A stretch of DNA of 64,000 nt from Diphasiastrum complanatum. Its lineage: Eukaryota > Streptophyta > Lycopodiopsida > Lycopodiales > Lycopodiaceae. The stretch spans positions 41,188,519 to 41,252,518 of the forward strand of contig CM055096.1 of assembly GCA_029204225.1 (NCBI GenBank). Reading direction: 5' to 3'. How positions within the stretch are numbered: position 1 is the stretch's first letter; the number at the start of each line of letters is the position of its first letter. The notes under the pieces were generated by a model that was given only the letters and a program-made list of their open reading frames with translations, had not been told where the DNA came from and did not search any database. Shown piece after piece: positions 57,421-64,000 of the stretch. The translations under genes and the position numbers were made by a program.

Positions 57421-60111
57421 TGTTTCATGTGACTTTTATTTGATCACTCTGAATTTGAATTGTGATTGTGCATTGATTTATTTTTCTATTGTAGATCATA
57501 TTTCATCCGTATCGATTGTTCCCTCAGTGGTTATATGAAGCAGGAACCCTCGCAAACCTTTGAGAAAGCCTGATTTGGCATTTTGGAGGTGGGCAAAGGT
57601 TGGCTGACCAATTATAAGTGCTTGTTTTTTTCATGAATTTTTTTACAAGTATTTTTTTTAAAATTTTTGTAAATGTTTTTTTGCAAGTTTTTGAAAATTT
57701 GGCTGGGAACAAATCTCTGCACTTCAAACTAGATCTTCGTTGTATCAGAGCGGTCCAGCCTGCAAGTCAACAAGAGTTCATTCAAGAGGAACAGAGAGTT
57801 ATTGCCTCTGTTGGTCAATTTGGCACTCTTTCACCTTCAATTTCTAGAAACTTAACTAGTTTTTACCTATTTTTTGTCTGATTTTTTGTTTTCCAAGAGG
57901 ATCTTAGCAATGCTCTCTGCCCACCCTATCCTACTCAGTTGAATTAACACATGCAAGGTGTCAGATCCCTCACACTTATTCTCCTATCTATTTTGCTCTA
58001 TTTTACAAGGTGGACCCCACCAACGCCCCAACATTATGTAAAACTTAATCTTATAGAGGTGACGATAATGAATTGTCATTATAATGACATCACACATATC
58101 ATAATTGTTCATTAATCTTTCCTTTTGATTGTTGGAAGTATTTGCTCTCCAATTTAACCCTTGGCGGTTGAATGTGTATGCAAGTTTTGAGGAGACACCT
58201 CCTCAAATCCATGGGTAAAGGGCGATTGTGGCCCTCTAACCCCTTGTGAGAATGTGTTACATGTAAAGGGCTTCATTACAAGTGTGGCCTATGATAGATG
58301 TCATCGTCTCCACAAGTGATCCTTACAAAACTTAGGTTACATAGGTTTATCGAGCTAATAAAATAATTTATGAATGTAAATATGTAGTATTTTGCGAGCA
58401 AAAAAATGAGATGCATGATCTAGAAAGCAAAAAATTTCAAAAATCTATAGCTTAAAAAAAATGCAATATATTAAAGGGAAAGCCCAAAGAGGTTTCCCAA
58501 ACAATGACTTCAAACCATCATTTTCCATATTGAATTACATTAAAAAAAAACTACATTTTTTTGTTTTTCATATTGAAGTACATAAAAAAAATTTGAATCT
58601 ATTTTTGCCCATGAAATAAAAAATTATTACAAAATTTTTAATTCCAAGTTTTACAAATTTATGCCAAAGGAAATTAAGTGCAATAATGTTCCATTAATTA
58701 GACCACTAGCACATATAATTGAATTGCCAGCGAAGGTGGCCTGGGTGTGAAATTATAGGTGGTAACGGAATTCACAGGACCTAAGCCCTGTCTCCAATCA
58801 TATGTGATAAATTGTAGTGACTATTAGGTCTAGGTAGGTGCTATGTGTGCAACCCTAGCAATCAAACAAGCAAGCATTGAAATCAATTTTAAATAGGGGA
58901 ATCTGCAAAACTATGTACAATATCTTCATTCTTTTTTAAATGCTAAATATCTAGTGTCCACTCTCTGGATTCCCCCCCCAAAACACGTAATCCTTGCAAA
59001 TTGCAATGCGCATGTCTCGTTGACGGCCGCCATTGAAGGACCTGGGCCCGATAGTTGTCGTCAGTACAGGCGCATCCTTTGCTCTTGAGTCTTACTGACA
59101 CGACACCCTTCATTGCTTCAAGTTTTCTGTAGTGTATTTGTATTGCATATCGGATATCCTACTATTATTTATTATATAAAAGAAAACAGCTTTCAATGTC
59201 AGAAGCTTTTCTTTTGTGTATGTGAAACTTGAAAGGGATGTTGACTCTTGACGTTTACTCGGGAGTTTAACGTGTCCAGGTACCCTTTCAATGAGGTTTT
59301 AGTTTAGTTTTAAGTTTCGCATCGCATTCACATGTATGTTGGAAAGGCATAATTTCATGCAATAATGCAAGAAGAGGTCTTTTTGGATATTCTTATAATT
59401 TATTGGTAATTTTTTAACTAAAAAATGTGGCTTTCTAAAATCTTACAATTATCAAAAAAGATTTGTGTTTATTGTGTTATTTGTAATTATTTTTTATTTA
59501 ATAAATGATGTTCGTCGTAATACTTTTTTTTCATAATTTAAGATATTATTGGCATTCAACTATTTTTTTTGGCATCAATCTAGCTCGGTTTAACAATTAT
59601 TTTCATCGTGCTCAAAAGGTTGAGTACCTGAAAGGTAGAACTCTTTTCCATTTCAAAATTTTAAGTGATTTTTTGAAATATTATAATGATCTAAGTACAT
59701 TCTATATATTTAAAGGCCAATAGTTTAAAATCATACATATATTTTATTAAAACATGAACACTTTTACAAAGTTTTATTGATTTTTAAGAAATCAACATCC
59801 TGCATTAAATCTTTGAAATCATATTTTGAGAAATTTGTGAATTTCATTCCTATAGGTTGATTTTTTAGATTCAACTTGAAGACCTTTAATTTTTAAGTTT
59901 GGCTTTCAATGAAATTATGAACACCCTTGAAAGAGTTTTGAATTGAATGTCTTTCTCACGGAGTCAGAGTCGCCCCCTCTCGCACGACACGACTTTACAA
60001 ATCACAGGCAGCCTTCACTTCAAACTTCACAGTATAGGCCAACAGGCCTGGACAAAATCGGTCCACCCTAGGCCGTTCTTGTTGTACACGGAGTCTTGAG
60101 GGAAACGTACT
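57421..60111. other. AT-rich intergenic stretch, no gene recognised
   Basis: Low-complexity A and T runs are frequent. No motif was recognised in any frame. Confidence 0.5.
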
Positions 60112-60233
60112 ATGGAATGGGCCGGGCACAGGCCATTCTGCCCGGTAAAGCTTTCTAGAATTTTTTAGTGCCTCACCAAAAAAATTCTGAAAAGCTTTAC
60201 CGGGCAGAATGGCTTGTGCCCGGCCCATTCCAT
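60112..60233. mobile_element. Foldback hairpin, 55-bp arms, short loop
   Basis: Arms 60112-60166 and 60178-60233 pair with about three mismatches. The core is GGGCCGGGCACA(G)GCC, ATTCTGCCCGGTAAAGC. It is a probable MITE or hairpin RNA source. It lies 180 bp from the truncated end of the right Ulp1 copy. Confidence 0.85.
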
Positions 60234-60412
60234 TGCGTAATGGATTCTTTGACTTTTCCACATGCCATTAATAAACCATAATCTGCAGTCTGACTCTTTT
60301 TGGACCTGTCAGAAACTGCCATGTGGCAGGCTGACGCATACTGACGTGCGCGGATTGACATGCGTTTTTTTTTTTTGTCAATTTTTTTAAAAAAACCCAG
60401 TTACGTTTTCTA

Positions 60413-60993
60413 TTTTCGATCACAAGCTTTATGGTCTCATATCTGAAGTGCATTATCTCCATTGGGGAGACCTTTGGGCATTTAAACTGAAAAAAAAAAA
60501 CATAAACACAGTTAAATGTAATTAATCAAGATCAGTTAATAGGAGTTTGTATATGAAAAAAACAAAAACACAATTAAAAGTAATTAATCGAATATTACCT
60601 CTTCCAGATTTGGAAGTCCATCTTGTAATGCAAGCCAATTAAAAAAGTGTTTGGCATTGCATACGGTATACCAACCACAGCTGACATAATCAACCTGCTA
60701 GGAGGACTGCAGAATCCAAATTTGAACATTATGAGATATCGGATCAACGCACAGGATGTAAGAATAAAATCTACAACGAAAAAAAAACGTGCGTCGAACT
60801 GATATCAAAAAAATTTGATTGAATATTGGATTTGCGCACACGTTGGGAAAATAAACCAATCAATAACTACAAGGGTGCGTCGAACAGATATTAAAAAATT
60901 TATACCTCTGCATCAACCATTTTCAGCTTCAAGTATGTTTTTGCATTTGGTACTGGAAGGAGTTCCAGTATTTTCTGTATATGGGTCCTGGCA

Positions 60994-61050
<57 letters not shown>

Positions 61051-61900
61051 GAGTTCATCTTCAAACAAACTGGATTACACACACCCTCATCATTGACGTA
61101 TAGGGACAACACATATAAGCTCCAATGATCACTGAAATCAGAAAACAAGAAATTTATGAGAATCAATGTGAAATCAAAATTCATATGAAAAATTCAATAA
61201 AATAAAATCTGAAAAATAGACACTTACTTTGTTATGTATGGCAGCACAAGAATTGGAGTCCCCAGTCTAACGTATTGGAGCATATCATCGTGCAAACTTT
61301 TGAAATCAGGGAAATCAAATGCTGCCATGAATTGAAGGGGAAACAATGCAACATCTATAAACAATGGAGTTTGGAAGAACTTCATCCAGTACTGATTCCC
61401 CCACCTCCTACATTGTCCCCTAGCATTTTATCCCTACTTTCTAATTCACCAGTGTCTAAACTAGAAAGGGGGAGACCAGCATTGGTCTTCGGCATCCTAA
61501 AACTGTATCGAGGACCTAAACCTTTAAGATACGTGTTTAACAATTGGTCATACTGTACATATTGAGAACTATTTACAAAGGCAAGTGCAGGGGGTGATGG
61601 AAGTAACACTGATAAACCACATAAAGAATTGTCATTCAAAATTGATTCTACCTTTACACTAACAAAATCATCTAAATCGCTTCCAACAACAGGAGGAGGG
61701 GAATTAATATTTACGGGTTTAGGAGGAGGAGGAGATTTAAGAGGTGGAGATTGGTTAGAAGAGGAAGATTTAGCAGGAGAAGTTAAAGATGAAGTGGAAG
61801 GAGAAGGAGACTTAGGAGGAGAATGCCTAGAAGAAAGAATAGAATTCAGAGGAGATGGCTTGGAAAAATCCCTCGCTTTAGATGGTTCAGCAATCCATTA
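60413..61900 (-). pseudogene. Ulp1-like (C48) peptidase pseudogene, right copy
   Basis: Exon blocks 61900-61228, 61131-60906, 60706-60599 and 60486-60413. The first begins with a Pro/Ser-rich stretch (SPPKSPSPSTSSLTSP), then DLDDFVSVKVESILNDNS and FFQTPLFIDVALFPLQF. The second has the catalytic His region DHWSLYVLSLYVNDEGV and, within the exon, an in-frame (TH)n run from a 48-bp (GT)n. The third has VDYVSCGWYTVCNAKHFFN with the catalytic Cys. Lesions: TAG at 60698-60700, a one-base frameshift near 61395, and loss of the last part of exon 4 below 60413. Introns and exons match the inverted copy at 1-1294. Confidence 0.75.
60999..61046. repeat. (GT)n within the Ulp1 exon
   Basis: 48 bp. It keeps the minus-strand frame open as Thr-His repeats; the left copy has only a short run at 622-634. 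Confidence 0.92.
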
Positions 61901-62169
61901 CACCTAAAGAATTGATGGCAAATTTTAATCCCAATCAAATGAATGAGTAGCTGTTATCTTCCTCAAGATTTACATAATATTTCATTTGCACACCCAATAA
62001 GATAATGAAATCTAGGATTATATGTAGCAATCTTCTTGTGTTTGATTTGGAGATAGCTTGTTAGTTCTTTGATTATAGCTACCATTCGAAGAATGTGTAC
62101 CACAATCACTTAAAATTTCTAGCAAACATCCATTTCTCGTTGTGATACTTTGAAATAGAAAATTTGCAA

Positions 62170-64000
62170 TTATTTTGCATCATTTTTCACAATAGCTTTT
62201 GCTTCTATCATTTTTTTGGCATCATCAATCACTACTAGAAGGAATCTTCTTCTACTTCCATTGATGACTAGCTTGACAGGGTCAACAAAATCGATCCCCC
62301 ACATCTCGAAAGGCGTTAGAGTTAAAATAGGTGTTAACTGCAAATGCATCAAAAAGGCGATTCACCAAAACACCCTCTTATAACCAACTTGACATTCTCA
62401 TAGAGCATGGCCACAACCAATTGGTATTCAAATTATTATTATTTTTGTAGTGTTCTTCAAAGCATACATAATGGCCTCCTATATCTTCTTTGTGGAATAC
62501 TCATATAATTGTCTTGGCCTTTAAAGGTTCAAGGCATCTACGTGATTTTATCTACTCCCAGCTTGTATAAGATTTTATATCTTATTGTGTAAGATGCAAA
62601 TTTATTTAGTTTTTTATTTTTTAAATATCCATTTGGGTATTGTTGTGATTCTAAATAAACAATAAACAAGGATAAATCAAATTTTCAACATCAATCTGCA
62701 TAACTATTCATCTAGAAAACCATCCTTCAAATTTACCATCATGTACGTTATTTTAAGCCTTGATAGATAATCTACATTAGTGTGATGCTTCCCTGGTCGT
62801 ATTTCTACTTGGTAAAGTAGATTCTTGCAAAAAGAACACTCATCTCACAATTTTTTTTTTTATAAGTCTAACTTATTCACAAGGTGTTTTGATGAGTAGT
62901 GATAAATATGCAAAATGAAATAGTAACCCACGAGATAGTCTAAATTTAGTTTTTAGCGGAATTTGTCATTTCCAGGGCTTCCCTTTCTATTGTAGAATTA
63001 TTTTGTTCATATGTTGATACTTGTCACATGCATAATAAATTGGGTAGTCCTTCCTTTGATCGTCCTATTGGCTTAGTACTATTCCAATTGTATCTACGTA
63101 AATATGAAACTTCTTTACCCAATGTACAAGGACAAGAATTTGTGAGAGCTTTAAGTTGTTCAAAAATCTCTTGTTATTTAATCATCCATATATATAATTC
63201 TTTCTTTTCTTCACAATCGGGTGGAAATGTTACGATTGCATAATCATTAATGAATGATAGTACTATCCCACATGATACCTCTTAACTCCCTTAGACACAT
63301 TGTTGTTCATAGGCCAATGATTATCTTAACCTTCTCCTAGTCCACTTCTGTGTCTCTTTCTAAGAATCGATGTTCCAATAAGATACATTCCTTTCCAAGA
63401 CACAACGACGTCTCTTGACATTTTTTTTAGTGTTTGTTTCAATTGGTTCAGATGATCTTCTATCGATCCATATCCACAAAAATCATGCATAGAAATCTCT
63501 AAGAAAATTTCAAAAAGTAGTTGTCATCATTCTTTCGAACATGGCAACTGCATTATACAACCCAAAAGGCATCCTTTTTGGATACGTATCTTGTGAAAGT
63601 AGTCTTCGATTGATTCTCTTGCCTAAACAACACTTGATTTTAGCCAAAAAAAATCCATCAAGAAAACTCTATCTTTGATGTTCTACTACTTGATCTAATA
63701 AAGAATCAACGAATTGTAATGGATGAAGGGCCTTTTTGTGGCAGCACGAACCTTTCTAAAATCTCAACAGACTCAAATCTTGCTAGTCTTTTTCTTTAGT
63801 ACTATCAAAATTGGTGATACTCACTCACTACACAAGACATGATAGATAATACCCACTTAAAGGTACTTATATATGTCGGCTTTAACTAGTAAAGAATATT
63901 TTACTATCAATCATGCTTCTATCCAATCGAATTAAATCCTTCTATCAAGTCAATTATATGTTCAACTAGGTCTATAAGAAGTCCTTTCAAATCTTCAATG
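62170..64000 (-). pseudogene. Gypsy pol relic (RT, RNase H, integrase), leaves the window
   Basis: Read from the right edge leftwards. Reverse transcriptase (about 63990-63420): EWVSPILIVLKKKT, KRMPFGLYNAVA and SMHDFCGYG, where the YxDD motif has His for the first Asp. RNase H end near 62760-62820: QVEIRPGKHHTNVDYLSRL. Integrase start (62352-62170): LTPFEMWGIDFVDPV then RRFLLVVIDDAKKMIEAKA. Many stops and shifts separate these pieces. The integrase wording resembles non-chromodomain Athila/Tat elements. It adjoins the right Ulp1 copy. Confidence 0.75.

Noticed and set aside
60900-61048. Thr-His or Cys-Val repeat ORFs around (GT)n
   Set aside because: The plus-strand Cys-Val frame is a microsatellite artefact. 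The minus-strand Thr-His run is kept only as part of the Ulp1 exon.
61629-61907. Gly/Glu-rich open frame on the plus strand
   Set aside because: Antisense of the Pro/Ser-rich first exon of the right Ulp1 copy.
1-64000. CRISPR array, bacterial operon or organellar insertion
   Set aside because: There is no repeat-spacer array, no operon-like gene packing, and no recognisable plastid or mitochondrial gene.

Overview
The window is nuclear DNA of a land plant with a large, repeat-rich genome. The evidence is a multi-exon gene with GT-AG introns, typical plant Copia and Gypsy LTR retrotransposons with tRNA-iMet primer sites, hAT and CACTA relics, foldback elements, and many long (AG/CT)n tracts. 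Three introns of 4 to 11 kb filled with transposons suggest a gymnosperm, fern or large-genome angiosperm. The species cannot be told from the sequence.

The only host gene I can reconstruct as intact is a nucleobase-ascorbate transporter (NAT, NCS2 family) on the minus strand. It runs from an ATG at 53915 to a stop at 23739. Thirteen exons (1587 bp, 528 codons plus stop) join in phase with consensus splice sites and carry both family signatures. The gene spans 30.2 kb because introns 4 (11.0 kb), 7 (4.2 kb) and 10 (10.9 kb) have swollen. Intron 4 holds a Copia fragment, a 2.2-kb hAT-type element with its target duplication, and several foldback elements. Intron 7 holds a decayed hAT transposase. 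Intron 10 holds a Gypsy chromovirus.

Layout: 1-1.3 kb is a pseudogene for a Ulp1/C48 cysteine peptidase. 1.8-5.2 kb is a Gypsy gag region fused to a Copia scrap. 5.2-11 kb holds LTR-like sequence, a Gypsy integrase scrap and a minus-strand Copia. 11-13.5 kb is a plus-strand Copia and 13.7-18.5 kb a minus-strand Copia with unequal LTRs. 18.5-23.3 kb has no recognisable gene and ends in the NAT 3' flank. 23.7-53.9 kb is the NAT gene. 54-60.4 kb is its upstream flank with two strong hairpins and a CACTA DUF4216 relic. 60.4-61.9 kb is a second Ulp1/C48 pseudogene, inverted relative to the first. 62.1-64 kb is a decayed Gypsy polymerase region leaving the window.

All recognised transposon genes are broken. 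Many of their in-frame stops are TAG or TAA that one C-to-T change from a glutamine codon would explain, as expected from long-term cytosine methylation.
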